Shown here piece after piece: positions 37,133-46,276 of a stretch of DNA of 64,000 bases. A program made the translations under genes and the position numbers. Positions within the stretch are counted from its first letter, which is position 1, and every line of letters starts with the position of its first letter. The DNA comes from Calothrix sp. PCC 7103. Its GTDB lineage: Bacteria; Cyanobacteriota; Cyanobacteriia; Cyanobacteriales; Nostocaceae. A model generated the notes under the pieces. The model was not told where the DNA came from. It did not search any database and saw only the letters and a program-made list of their open reading frames with translations. The stretch covers positions 991,366 through 1,055,365 of the forward strand of contig NZ_KB217478.1 in the NCBI RefSeq assembly GCF_000331305.1, given 5' to 3'.

Positions 37133-39748
37133 TTACGAATGGTTTAGTACGATAGATTCGTAAATTGTTTCTAGTTCGTTTATTTGTTCTTCGATTCTTC
37201 GTATGTGTTGAGTATTAGGTTCAAGTTGCTTCTGGTACTTTTCAGACGCCTGTTCAATTCTTTTTAAAATCTCAATTAATTCGCTAATATCGTCAGGAGA
37301 AAAAATGTCTCCAGTTATATCTGGATAAATATCTTCTGCAAGTCCACCTTTATTGGAAGCGACTACCCAGACTCCTGCTAAAGTGGCTTCGCGCGTGATT
37401 AAACCAAAACTTTCTGACCATAATGACGGCGCCACTAAAACATCAATTTGACTATAAAAGTCAGCCATTCTTTCGTGTGGCAGCTTTGGTATCAATTGAA
37501 CTGGAGTGCTACCCCAGGTTTCATATCTTGGTAAACCTGAGTCTATAAATAAGTCAATTACAGTGACTTCTGTTTTATAAAGATTCGCTGCTGTGATGGC
37601 TTCTTTAAGAAAGTAATATCCTTTATGGACACAAATTCCACCAGCGAAACCTAAGCGAATGCGTTTTGATGGAGTTCGCGCTAGAACTGGTAATGGTTTA
37701 ATGCCGTTGCGGTTGACTTGAATTTGAGTAAAACCATTAAGACTATACAAGGAAGCTTGAAACTCAGAGACGGCGAGAATTAGTTTAGCACGGTTTAACT
37801 GTTGTGCTAAATAGCGGCGCCGAGCAAGTGACTTATTTAAATCATCGGCGTAACGCGCGACTACTAGAGGGTCATTTTGGTGAAAATTCCTTTCGACTCC
37901 ATCACGGTCGAGCATAAATTGGTGGTCGCATATCCACCATGCATCATGTACGGTAACGATGGAAGGAATGTTTAAGTCAGCTGCGGCTTCGAGAACTGAT
38001 GCAGTTAATCGCTGTATACAGTGGAAGTGTATTAAGTCTGGTTGTGTTAATTTGAGGTATTGAGAAAAAATTTCGTATACTCTTTGGTCTTGATAGCGCC
38101 AGTCGATATCGGGATAGGGAGGTAAACTTAGGCGGGTAACATGAACTGAGTCTTGAAGGTATTCACATAGTTCATAACCGTTTGGGTTGTGTAAGTCGTA
38201 GGTAAAAACAGAAATTTCGTAATGGTCATCAAATTTTTCTTTTAGGGTGTCAATTATATTTTTGACTACACCTGTTGCTCCACCTAGCGCTTGAGGTGGA
38301 TATAATACATTGACAAATAGTAATTTTGCCTTGGTCTGCTTTTGTATTGCGCGGTTTTGTGATATTGCTTCTAAGATTGCGTTTTCAAGAATAATTTGGA
38401 AATTTTCTGCCATTACAGTAGGGTGATACTCCCGTAAGGCTTTTTGTTTTGCTTGATGTGCAATATGAAGACGATATTGGCTGTCACCTATCATTTGGTC
38501 AAGCTTCTCAAACCATTCTTGTTGTGTAGAGGCAATCAAAACATCTTCACCGTCTTGTAAAACTTCTAGATACATTTTGGTATCAGTGACAACCGAAGGA
38601 ACTCCCAATATTGCCGCTTCTAACCATTTGATTTCGCTCTTACAGTCGTTAAACAGGTTTGATTTGAGTGGTGCAATATTTATATCAGCTTGAGACAGAA
38701 ATTCCCAATACACTTCTAGATTACTCAATAGCCCAATTCGGTCTACTCTATCTTGGTAAGGCTCCAACAAATTTGGAAGCGTTAGATATCCGACTAGAGT
38801 TAATCGAACGTTTGGGTATTTTTCCATGATGCGGGCAATTGCTGGCGCCGCTATTAAAAAATCAGCATCGTGAGTTTTTGTACCACTGCCATAAAAAATC
38901 GAGATGTAATCACGTGTGATTTTAGGAGACTGCGTGTGCATAAATTGCAGTAGTGTGCTGTCAATTGCATTGCGGTGGCACCAAACGGCGCCTTCACCAA
39001 TCACACGTTCCATTTCTTCAGCAAGTGAAGGAGTAGAAGCAATGGCATAATCACATAATGTTAATGCTTCGCGGTAAAGTTTAACTCCTTGTACCAAACC
39101 TTCGTATTCGTCGGGTGATACTTGTCCTACCAAGTTCTCGTATGGTTCGGGGTATGCATCACCATTGAATATTAAGTCATCAATGTCAAAAAATACAATT
39201 TTATTGAGTGATTTTGCGTATTTAATTGTTTCTACTACTTCTCGAAATGCCGGCACTCGATAAAATATGGCAATATGACAAAAATGTAACTGCGCTTGTG
39301 CTTGTTTATAATGGCGCCAAGACACCCAACTAACTTGATATTTTAATGCTTGTAATTGTTCGAGTTTTTGCTGAACACGATAGCGAAAACACTGCGGTAA
39401 GGTTTCTTCGACTATCAGTAATACTGTGGGTTTTTCTGGTATATAGCGAGGTAAGTTGATATGATCAAAGTTTGTATCTGATGATATTGATGTTAGTTGA
39501 TTTTGTATAAAATGCTTCTTAGGTAATATTGCTTGTAATTTTTGTTGAACTTGTTTAATTTTATTTCTTGATTCGATAAATTGAAGACGGAGTTTCCAAA
39601 ACTTGCTCGTCTGCATCCACGAGACGAGTCCTTGTAATTGTGCTAATTCGGCTTGTGTTGATTGTAACTGCGCTTTGATGTGTTCTAATTCCAGCTGGGT
39701 TGTGCGTAATTGAGTTTGTGTTTGCTTTGCCTCAAATTCACTAACCAT
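37133..39748 (-). CDS. Large two-domain family-4 glycosyltransferase
   Basis: 871 aa. A Gln/Glu/Leu-rich coiled coil (residues 1-45) leads to the peptide MQTSKFWKLR, also found in the methyltransferase of this locus. A first GT-B domain follows (~105-450; VEETLPQCFRYRVQQKL, FFDIDDLIFNGDAYPEPYENL, RLTLVGYLTLPNLLEPYQDRVDRIGLL, GVPSVVTDT), then a second GT4 domain (~475-850; LFVNVLYPPQALGGATGVVKNI, VTVHDAWWICDHQFML, RLGFAGGICVHKGYYFL, PSLWSESFGLITREA with the E-x7-E). Two transferases on one chain suggest a bifunctional enzyme adding two sugars. Start at ATG 39748. Acceptor unknown. Confidence 0.88.
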   Translation of the reverse strand: MVSEFEAKQTQTQLRTTQLELEHIKAQLQSTQAELAQLQGLVSWMQTSKFWKLRLQFIESRNKIKQVQQKLQAILPKKHFIQNQLTSISSDTNFDHINLPRYIPEKPTVLLIVEETLPQCFRYRVQQKLEQLQALKYQVSWVSWRHYKQAQAQLHFCHIAIFYRVPAFREVVETIKYAKSLNKIVFFDIDDLIFNGDAYPEPYENLVGQVSPDEYEGLVQGVKLYREALTLCDYAIASTPSLAEEMERVIGEGAVWCHRNAIDSTLLQFMHTQSPKITRDYISIFYGSGTKTHDADFLIAAPAIARIMEKYPNVRLTLVGYLTLPNLLEPYQDRVDRIGLLSNLEVYWEFLSQADINIAPLKSNLFNDCKSEIKWLEAAILGVPSVVTDTKMYLEVLQDGEDVLIASTQQEWFEKLDQMIGDSQYRLHIAHQAKQKALREYHPTVMAENFQIILENAILEAISQNRAIQKQTKAKLLFVNVLYPPQALGGATGVVKNIIDTLKEKFDDHYEISVFTYDLHNPNGYELCEYLQDSVHVTRLSLPPYPDIDWRYQDQRVYEIFSQYLKLTQPDLIHFHCIQRLTASVLEAAADLNIPSIVTVHDAWWICDHQFMLDRDGVERNFHQNDPLVVARYADDLNKSLARRRYLAQQLNRAKLILAVSEFQASLYSLNGFTQIQVNRNGIKPLPVLARTPSKRIRLGFAGGICVHKGYYFLKEAITAANLYKTEVTVIDLFIDSGLPRYETWGSTPVQLIPKLPHERMADFYSQIDVLVAPSLWSESFGLITREATLAGVWVVASNKGGLAEDIYPDITGDIFSPDDISELIEILKRIEQASEKYQKQLEPNTQHIRRIEEQINELETIYESIVLNHS

Positions 39749-39888
39749 TTGTATTGATTCCTATAATTTTTAGCTATATTTGTTTGAATTATGTTTGACT
39801 ATTTATTCATGAAAAAATATTTGTATCAGGATGCTCAATGCTTGAAATTTGCAGTTTTAATTTGTATAAAATATCACTGTATAAAATG

Positions 39889-40863
39889 TTAGTTATTTAA
39901 ACTATCAACTATCTTAAGTAATTCTTTAACTCGATGTGAATAAGAGTGATTATCTATAACAAATTTTTGGACAAATGAAGCCGCGCGATTCCTAATTTCA
40001 GGGTTGTGTTTTGCGTAGGTTATTGTATCTATTATTTCGTGTGCGTTTTGTAGTTGAAAAATATGGTCTTTTATTTCTGGGTAAAATTCTGGTATGTTGA
40101 TGTCATTTGATACAATTATCTGCCCTGTACCTGCTAGGGCTGTTTCGTAAAATCTGTTGGTTGGTGAACTTTGAGGTCTTGGGTTGCCGTCACCCGAAAA
40201 GTCTCGAAATAGTGTTAGCGCAAATAATGAATGGTTTTGTAGGTTGGCTAAGTCAGTAGGCGCCAGTCGAAAGTCACGTTCAAATTTGATAATGTCTATA
40301 TCTGATAGTGTGTCTTGAGGTATGTGGGGATTTGTTGGCAGTATAAATCTACTGGTGAGATGGTTTTGTTTGAGTAAGGTTATTAGTTCTTTGAGGAAGT
40401 TGGTACGGTTGGGCCAAGCTGTACCTATAAAGATTAAATCGTATAGTAGTTTTGAGGGTTGTTTGATTACTGGATGATAAAACCAGTTTTTGGATGCTGC
40501 GAGGGGAAGGTAGTAACAATGAGGATGCCTGTATAAGTTTTGGCTGGCTTTGTCTGATGTTAGTACAATGTCAAAGTGTTTTGCGATTTGTTTGTTAAAG
40601 TTTATTTCAAATGGGTCTTCTGTTGTCCATAATATCCATGTGGTGTTAGGGGGTTTGAGGTGTTCGATTGTTGGTGATATTTGTTCTCCTCCGAAGCATA
40701 TTATGAGTTCGGGTTGGAAGTTTTTGATGAATAGCTGTAGTGTTTGCGGTTGAGATATTTGTATTTGTAGTGATGTTTCTTTAAATGCTTGCCATAGAGA
40801 GTGGACTAGGTGGTAGTTGTTGTTTGTTGTTTTGGTGTTATGAATTAATATACGATTTATCAT
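39889..40863 (-). CDS. CgeB-like glycosyltransferase (324 aa)
   Basis: Matches the CgeB/DUF3880-type glycosyltransferase family: an N-terminal Rossmann half containing ELIICFGGEQ and TTWILWTTEDPFEINFN, then the middle block DIVLTSDKASQNLYRHPHCYYLPLAAS, DLIFIGTAWPNRTNFLKEL, and the C-terminal PTNRFYETALAGTGQIIVSNDINIPEFYPE. The pattern E-D-P-(F/Y)-E is shared with the next gene, so the two are paralogues. Donor and acceptor unknown. About 140 bp from its downstream neighbour. Confidence 0.82.
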   Translation of the reverse strand: MINRILIHNTKTTNNNYHLVHSLWQAFKETSLQIQISQPQTLQLFIKNFQPELIICFGGEQISPTIEHLKPPNTTWILWTTEDPFEINFNKQIAKHFDIVLTSDKASQNLYRHPHCYYLPLAASKNWFYHPVIKQPSKLLYDLIFIGTAWPNRTNFLKELITLLKQNHLTSRFILPTNPHIPQDTLSDIDIIKFERDFRLAPTDLANLQNHSLFALTLFRDFSGDGNPRPQSSPTNRFYETALAGTGQIIVSNDINIPEFYPEIKDHIFQLQNAHEIIDTITYAKHNPEIRNRAASFVQKFVIDNHSYSHRVKELLKIVDSLNN

Positions 40864-40888
40864 ATTTTTTATTTATAAACCCGGTTTC

Positions 40889-41893
40889 TTAGAGATTATT
40901 AAGGACTTGTTGGACTAGTGTTTGTAGTCTGTGTCTATATAAGTGTTCTTTATGTACTTTTTGTTTGGCTTTGTTAGCTATGCTATGGCATAGTTGAGGG
41001 TTGTTGATATATTTATCTGCTAAATATGCGAATTCTTGTTTGCTGCTATATGTTATTATTTCTTCTTGGGTGAAATATTCGTGTATTTCTGGTCGGTCGA
41101 AGAAGACTAGTTGGAATATTCCCATTGCTGCTACTTCAAATGTTCTTGGCGCCACTGTAGATGGTACTATTTCATAAATTTGGTTTGTGATGTTATGGTT
41201 TCGTGATAAATTTAAAACTATTTTGCTGTTTCTATAAATTGATATTAGTTCGTCATAATCAACTTGAGTTCGTGTAAAAAAGTTTTCGGTGATTTGTTTT
41301 GACCAATTTGACCCGATAATTAATGTTGAGTAATTTTTGAGGATGTCTTGCAACCCTTCGATAATATCAATACGGTTCGGAAACCCCACACCACAAAACA
41401 CAAAATCCCATTCGGGTTCTGTTAGTGGTTCCAATGTATTAGATGCAGTTGCTAAGGGTAAATGATAAACATTTTGAGAATGATAATAGTTACACGAGTT
41501 TTTGTCGTTGCTAAATACAAAATCCACTAGTTTTGGTAATAAGTAGTTACAATCAAATTCATAAGGGTCTTCTGTTATCCAAGCAGCGACACGGGTTCCT
41601 AAGTAATGGCATGTTTGTGTGATGAGGTTGTATATATCTATATTAGGTTTATAGAATGAGCCAAATAATACTACTAATTCTGGTTGTTTTGTTTTGCGTG
41701 CTTCGTGTAGATAAGTTTCGCTCTGATAAAATTGAATTGTAAAATCACATTGTGTTGCTTCTGACATCAACATTTGACGAATGTGTTGATTACTATCTAA
41801 GTGTTCTGGAAGCATCCAAATAAAATGAAGGATAAAATTTGCAACGGATGTAACGGATGTAACGGATGGTTGATTTATATTTTTTGTATCCAT
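40889..41893 (-). CDS. CgeB-like glycosyltransferase with repeat-modified N-terminus
   Basis: Paralogue of the preceding gene: ELVVLFGSFYKPN, RVAAWITEDPYEFDCNYL, DFVFSNDKNSCNYYHSQNVYHLPLATAS, DFVFCGVGFPNRIDIIEGL and APRTFEVAAMGIFQLVFFDRPEI. The N-terminus is unusual: from ATG 41893 it reads MDTKNINQPSVTSVTSVA, where PSVTSVTSVA is encoded by three CGGATGTAA repeats (41838-41868). The natural core starts near NFILHFIWMLPEHL. Alternatives are ATG 41959 or ATG near 41815 (MLPEHL). It overlaps the 3' end of the upstream gene by 19 bp if 41893 is used. Confidence 0.78.
   Translation of the reverse strand: MDTKNINQPSVTSVTSVANFILHFIWMLPEHLDSNQHIRQMLMSEATQCDFTIQFYQSETYLHEARKTKQPELVVLFGSFYKPNIDIYNLITQTCHYLGTRVAAWITEDPYEFDCNYLLPKLVDFVFSNDKNSCNYYHSQNVYHLPLATASNTLEPLTEPEWDFVFCGVGFPNRIDIIEGLQDILKNYSTLIIGSNWSKQITENFFTRTQVDYDELISIYRNSKIVLNLSRNHNITNQIYEIVPSTVAPRTFEVAAMGIFQLVFFDRPEIHEYFTQEEIITYSSKQEFAYLADKYINNPQLCHSIANKAKQKVHKEHLYRHRLQTLVQQVLNNL
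41838..41868. repeat. Three tandem CGGATGTAA units at the start of a CgeB-like gene
   Basis: CAACGGATGTAACGGATG continuing with one more unit; 6 bp after the stop codon of the upstream gene and in frame with the downstream one. Confidence 0.85.
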
Positions 41894-43359
41894 TGCGAAG
41901 TGTAATTCACGCTGTGTTTGATTGTGGAGAGTAATCCTTGTTGTTTGTAGTATTGCCATGCTTTATATAAAAGATGTTTATTTTCACGGATAGGAGGAAT
42001 AGGTTGTTCTGGGTCTGGTAATTGTTGGATTTCTGGGTATGTTTCGATATGATGTGTTTCGATATGATGTTCTTCGATAATGACGCGCGATAGTAGTTCT
42101 AGAGTATTAAGTTCATATTTTGTGTTTTGTATATGGGTGTAGAGTGATAAATATTGATTAATATTAGATTCTAAAGAGGGGTATTTTACTTGGCTAACTT
42201 CTTTGAGCAAATTAAAAAAACTTTCTGTACTCATTTTTATAAAATTGTCTAATATTGTGATAATTGAACCAGAATCTGTCAATTCGTAAAGGAATCCGTT
42301 TTTACCATGAGTAATTCGCTCACGAAATGCTCCGATATTAGGCGCCACTGGAATTAAGCCACATGACCAAACTTCCGATAAAGTTAATACAAACGTTTCA
42401 GGCCATATTGAGGCAAATAAAGCGACATGACATTGTTGCAGTAGGTTAGGTAATTCTTCAGGAGTATATTGTCCATGCACTTTAACCTTTTTATTTGCTG
42501 ATGCTAAAATGTCTGAGTAAGGATAACGAACATCTCCATGTATATGAAATGCGATATTTTGTTGTGTTGATTGGTAGTAATCGATAATTTGTATAATTAA
42601 TTCTGCGCCTTTGTTAGTGTCAAAGTTACCTACACAAGCAACTTTTAAAGGTAATGTAAAGTTATTTAGCTTGTTGCGTATATCTTGCTCTGTAAAAAAG
42701 GCGCCTATCCCTAAACCCATTATTAAGTTAAGTTTGTCTTGTAAATATGGATAAGTTATAATAAATCGTTTATATTGGTCTTGACACAAATAGTGGACAG
42801 CATCAGCATAGTAAAGTATTTGTGAGATTGTATTTCTTCGCGTATTTTGTGTACCTACTTGAGAATTAAAGTTTTTATTTAAACATAAATCACAAGTTGG
42901 TATATTAATATTTGGATAATTACAAAAAATTTTATTTTCTTTTAACAAATTAAATTGTTGACAGATGAAATAGTAATCAAAAAACGAAATAATTACCTTT
43001 GCACCAGCTTTTTTTGCTATTAATGGCATGTTTAGGGGAAAGCGGATTAGATGAAAGAAGTGAACTATGTCAATCTTTTGTTGTAAAATTAGAAATTCAA
43101 ATTTAGCAAAAAATTCTTGATGTGAGTAACAGTCAGAAGTAACAGGGGAGCTTAAGTTTATTTGCTTGAAAGTTTTATTATTTATATTGAATAATATATA
43201 TTTATTGCAGTCACTAGCTATTTTCGCATCAGGAAATAATACGTAAATTTGATTACTTTCAGTCTGAGATAATGCTTCCACTAAAGTTATAGCGTGAACT
43301 TCTGTACCTCCGTGTGGAGCATAACCAACCCAGTTATGTATGACAAATAATAAGTTCAT
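41875..43359 (-). CDS. Family-4 glycosyltransferase
   Basis: 494 aa GT-B enzyme. N-terminal acceptor half: LLFVIHNWVGYAPHGGTEVHAITLVEAL, with the G-G-T/S-E loop typical of GT4. A Cys-rich insert (CQQFNLLKENKIFCNYPNINI then CDLCL) could bind a metal. The C-terminal donor half has VACVGNFDTNKGAELIIQII, VKVHGQYTPEELPNLLQQCHV and ASIWPETFVLTLSEVWSCGL with the catalytic-type E-x7-E. Near the end, HHIETHHIETYPEIQ comes from a short tandem DNA repeat. Start at ATG 43359 (MNLLFVIHN). Substrate unknown. Confidence 0.9.
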   Translation of the reverse strand: MNLLFVIHNWVGYAPHGGTEVHAITLVEALSQTESNQIYVLFPDAKIASDCNKYILFNINNKTFKQINLSSPVTSDCYSHQEFFAKFEFLILQQKIDIVHFFHLIRFPLNMPLIAKKAGAKVIISFFDYYFICQQFNLLKENKIFCNYPNINIPTCDLCLNKNFNSQVGTQNTRRNTISQILYYADAVHYLCQDQYKRFIITYPYLQDKLNLIMGLGIGAFFTEQDIRNKLNNFTLPLKVACVGNFDTNKGAELIIQIIDYYQSTQQNIAFHIHGDVRYPYSDILASANKKVKVHGQYTPEELPNLLQQCHVALFASIWPETFVLTLSEVWSCGLIPVAPNIGAFRERITHGKNGFLYELTDSGSIITILDNFIKMSTESFFNLLKEVSQVKYPSLESNINQYLSLYTHIQNTKYELNTLELLSRVIIEEHHIETHHIETYPEIQQLPDPEQPIPPIRENKHLLYKAWQYYKQQGLLSTIKHSVNYTSQWIQKI

Positions 43360-43442
43360 TACGGACAGTTTTGCTATTTTTACATGATGAATTATATATA
43401 TATTTACATATACAAAAAATTGGGCAGTAAACAGTAATATTT

Positions 43443-44504
43443 TTATTTATTTAACTTGAGAAAACTTTTTATTTTAAACCATTGTTCACGTAATTGCCAA
43501 AATTTACTGGTTTGCATTGCCACAATCATATACTCAAGGTCTTGTAGCATTGACTCTTTTTGTTGAATTTGAGAATTTAAAATATCTATTTTTATTGAAG
43601 ATTGTGCTTGTTCAGTAATTGCTTCTGTTCGAGCTTGTTGTAATTCTTGTAATTTAGACTCTGTGAGTGCTAGTTCTGACTCTGTATGTTTTAATTGAAA
43701 CTCTAGTTGCTGATTTTTTTCAAGAAGCTGGGAATATTCCTCGTTTAAGCAAGTATACTGTTTTTCTAATATCATGTACTTGTTTTCAACTGTGCAAGGG
43801 AAAGCTTGAATGACAAACTGTAAAGTGTCTGCTTCCTCATCTTGTTCAATTTGAGCAATAACTTCTTGATGGAAATCATCACGCTGAAAAGAAGGAACGA
43901 GATGAACGTCTGTAAAAATATTTAATTTTGTTCTATCAATTCCTTTTACTAAATATCCTGTTGTTTCAAACAATTCTTCTATAGTCTTTTTTGTAAAAAA
44001 TCTTAAATGTGTATTGTCTAATATACCAAACTGTGTATATTCAAATTTACCTTGCAATAAAGCTAAACGAATAGCTCCATGAGCAATATTTGGGATAGAA
44101 GCAACTACATAGCCACCAGGCTGTAAAATATTCTTTGTATCTTCTAAGACTTTCCAAGGGTTACGGAGATGCTCTAAAACATCTCCAAAAACAGCAACGT
44201 CAAACTTTTGATTAGGGAATATTTCTGTGATACTGGTAAAATCTAAGTCAGCAATTATAACTTGTTGGCAGTGCTTTTCTGCTTCTTGTGCTGCTTCTTG
44301 ATTATAATCTACTCCTGTAACTACACAACCATTATGTTTAAGTAACTGAGCTAAATAACCTGTAGCGCAGCCAAAATCAACTACACTTTTATTTTTGCCA
44401 ATAAAATGTAAGGTCTTTTTTAAACTGGTATTATTATCAAGAGTTTCCTCAGTTAATTCATCAAAAGAAGGATAATCTTTAATCAAGTCTTTATGTTTTT
44501 CCAT
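43443..44504 (-). CDS. SAM-dependent methyltransferase with C-terminal coiled coil
   Basis: Class I methyltransferase of the UbiG-like fold in the first ~220 residues: SVVDFGCATGYLAQLL (motif I), VVTGVDYNQEAAQEA, FDVAVFGDVLEHLRNPWKVLE, LQPGGYVVASIPNIAHG. From ~245 a Gln/Glu coiled coil follows, ending MQTSKFWQLREQWFKIK, which repeats the MQTSKFW peptide of the 871-aa glycosyltransferase. I placed the start at ATG 44504 (MEKHKDLIKDYPS); an upstream ATG adds a non-conserved leader. It probably methylates a sugar or lipid-linked glycan in this pathway, and the shared peptide may dock it to the transferase. Confidence 0.87.
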   Translation of the reverse strand: MEKHKDLIKDYPSFDELTEETLDNNTSLKKTLHFIGKNKSVVDFGCATGYLAQLLKHNGCVVTGVDYNQEAAQEAEKHCQQVIIADLDFTSITEIFPNQKFDVAVFGDVLEHLRNPWKVLEDTKNILQPGGYVVASIPNIAHGAIRLALLQGKFEYTQFGILDNTHLRFFTKKTIEELFETTGYLVKGIDRTKLNIFTDVHLVPSFQRDDFHQEVIAQIEQDEEADTLQFVIQAFPCTVENKYMILEKQYTCLNEEYSQLLEKNQQLEFQLKHTESELALTESKLQELQQARTEAITEQAQSSIKIDILNSQIQQKESMLQDLEYMIVAMQTSKFWQLREQWFKIKSFLKLNK

Positions 44505-44604
44505 ATTATTTTTAAATATATAAATAAGTGTCATACGGAACATAAACAAGTGTCATGCTGAACGCAGTGAAGCATCTGTTAATTCATACAATTTTTTACT
44601 ATCG

Positions 44605-44751
44605 CTCAGAGTGACAAATCTATTTGTTGCTGATAATTGAGATTATTCGCAAGCTCAGAGTAACAAATCTATTTGTTGCTGATAATTGAGATTATTCGCA
44701 AGCTCAGAATGACAAATTTATTTGTTGCTGATAATTGAGATTCTTCGCAAG
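44605..44751. repeat. Three tandem 49-bp repeats
   Basis: Units at 44605-44653, 44654-44702 and 44703-44751, each starting CTCAGARTRACAAATYTATT and ending TTCGCAAG, followed by a partial fourth unit. The first unit continues a TGTCATGCTGA-type repeat. Intergenic, between the ABC-exporter genes and the methyltransferase. Confidence 0.9.
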
Positions 44752-44894
44752 CTCAGAATCACAAAGATGATTATCAATATAATTAAAATATTTGTATTTT
44801 TTAATCATTGTATACTTCCTCTTTTCTTCCTTTGCGTTCTTTGCGTCCTTTGCGGTTCGTTAAATAAACATTTTGTTTTTACTGTTGGGTTGCG

Positions 44895-46178
44895 CTACGC
44901 TCCACCCAACCTACAAGGTGTGCAAATAGTTACATCAATAGGGTGGTCAATTAGAGCATAAATCTGTTTGCCTGTTTTTGGTGGTAAAACTTGAAACACC
45001 ATTGCGTTATCAATCCAGTCAAAAGTTAAGGCTTCGTTATTTTCGGCGCCTGCAACAGTTAAACTATACGAAGCGGGTCTTAGTGGTAATTTAAATTTAA
45101 AATTGACAACGACTCGTTGTCTAAATTCTAGCTTATCGATTTTGATATTTTCTTCAAATGTGTTAGTTCCAATAATCTCGTTACCATTTTTATCACAAAT
45201 ATAAAACCCTAAAATACAGCTAAGGAGTTTTTCATTGGCTTTTATTTCTACAACTAGCGTTACTTCTTCATTAAAACCAAACACGGGTGTTTCACCAGCA
45301 TCTTCACCCAAATGATTAAGCATTTTTACTGTTTCAATTCTGGCTTTACCGCTTCCTCTACGTACAATAGTTGTATCTTTATTACATTTTTCTTCTTGCT
45401 GCGTTTGTTTAGACTCGGTTGTTGATATACCTAATTCTAAATCTGTTAATAATTTAAGATATGTAATTGTGACATCGTTAGGCGCCCCTTTGGTATATAT
45501 TTGTCCATCATGAATCATGATAGCTGAGTTACATAACGTTTTAATGGCGCCAGAATCATGCGATACAAATAGTGTAGTCACACCAGAGTCCATAAGCGCA
45601 CGCATTCGTCGCATACAACGGTGTTGAAACACGATATCACCCACAGCTAGCGCTTCATCTACAATAAGTACTTCGGGGTCAACGTTTACTGCAACTGCAA
45701 ACGCTAAACGGACAAACATTCCACTAGAGTAAGTTTTTACAGGTTGGTCGATAAAATCACCAATATCGGCAAACCCAGCAATATCATCAAACTTATTTTC
45801 AATTTCTTTTTGACTCAACCCTAGTAACCTGCCATTAAAAAATACATTTTGTCTTCCTGTAAATTCTGGGTTAAAACCACTGCCTAACTCCAATAGCGCT
45901 GAGACTCTACCCTTAACTACCACTTCTCCTGTAGTTGGTGTCAAAGTTCCTGCAATAATTTGCAGCATTGTACTTTTACCCGAACCGTTACGTCCAATAA
46001 TTCCCACTGTCTGACCTTTGGGGATATTTAAGTTAATATCACGCAAAGCGAAAAACTCCTGAACTTTATTGGAGTGGGGTAATAATAATTCCTGAAGTCT
46101 ATCCATTGGACGTGCGTAACGCTTGTAGCACTTGGATACAGAATGAAGTGAAATTGCTATTTCCTCACTCATTATCAA
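44895..46178 (-). CDS. Polysaccharide ABC exporter ATPase, Wzt/KpsT-like with C-terminal domain
   Basis: 427 aa. ATPase domain: Walker A GRNGSGKST at about residue 61, Q-loop region, ABC signature YSSGMFVRLAF, Walker B VLIVDEALAVGD, H-loop FVSHDSG. The ~160-residue C-terminal extension (residues ~260-427, ending at VFQVLPPKTGKQIYALIDHPID) is the immunoglobulin-like Wzt domain, which in O-antigen exporters recognises the end-modified glycan. Pairs with the permease gene 98 bp upstream on the same strand. A methylated glycan end made by the nearby methyltransferase would fit this system, as in E. coli O8/O9a, by analogy. Confidence 0.92.
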   Translation of the reverse strand: MIMSEEIAISLHSVSKCYKRYARPMDRLQELLLPHSNKVQEFFALRDINLNIPKGQTVGIIGRNGSGKSTMLQIIAGTLTPTTGEVVVKGRVSALLELGSGFNPEFTGRQNVFFNGRLLGLSQKEIENKFDDIAGFADIGDFIDQPVKTYSSGMFVRLAFAVAVNVDPEVLIVDEALAVGDIVFQHRCMRRMRALMDSGVTTLFVSHDSGAIKTLCNSAIMIHDGQIYTKGAPNDVTITYLKLLTDLELGISTTESKQTQQEEKCNKDTTIVRRGSGKARIETVKMLNHLGEDAGETPVFGFNEEVTLVVEIKANEKLLSCILGFYICDKNGNEIIGTNTFEENIKIDKLEFRQRVVVNFKFKLPLRPASYSLTVAGAENNEALTFDWIDNAMVFQVLPPKTGKQIYALIDHPIDVTICTPCRLGGA

Positions 46179-46276
46179 ATACCTTGATAACTATATAACT
46201 ATTTTTCAATACAAAAGCAAAAAGAAAAGGACATCGCTGTCCTACTTCCGTTTACCCTTTTCCTTTTTCTACGAAA

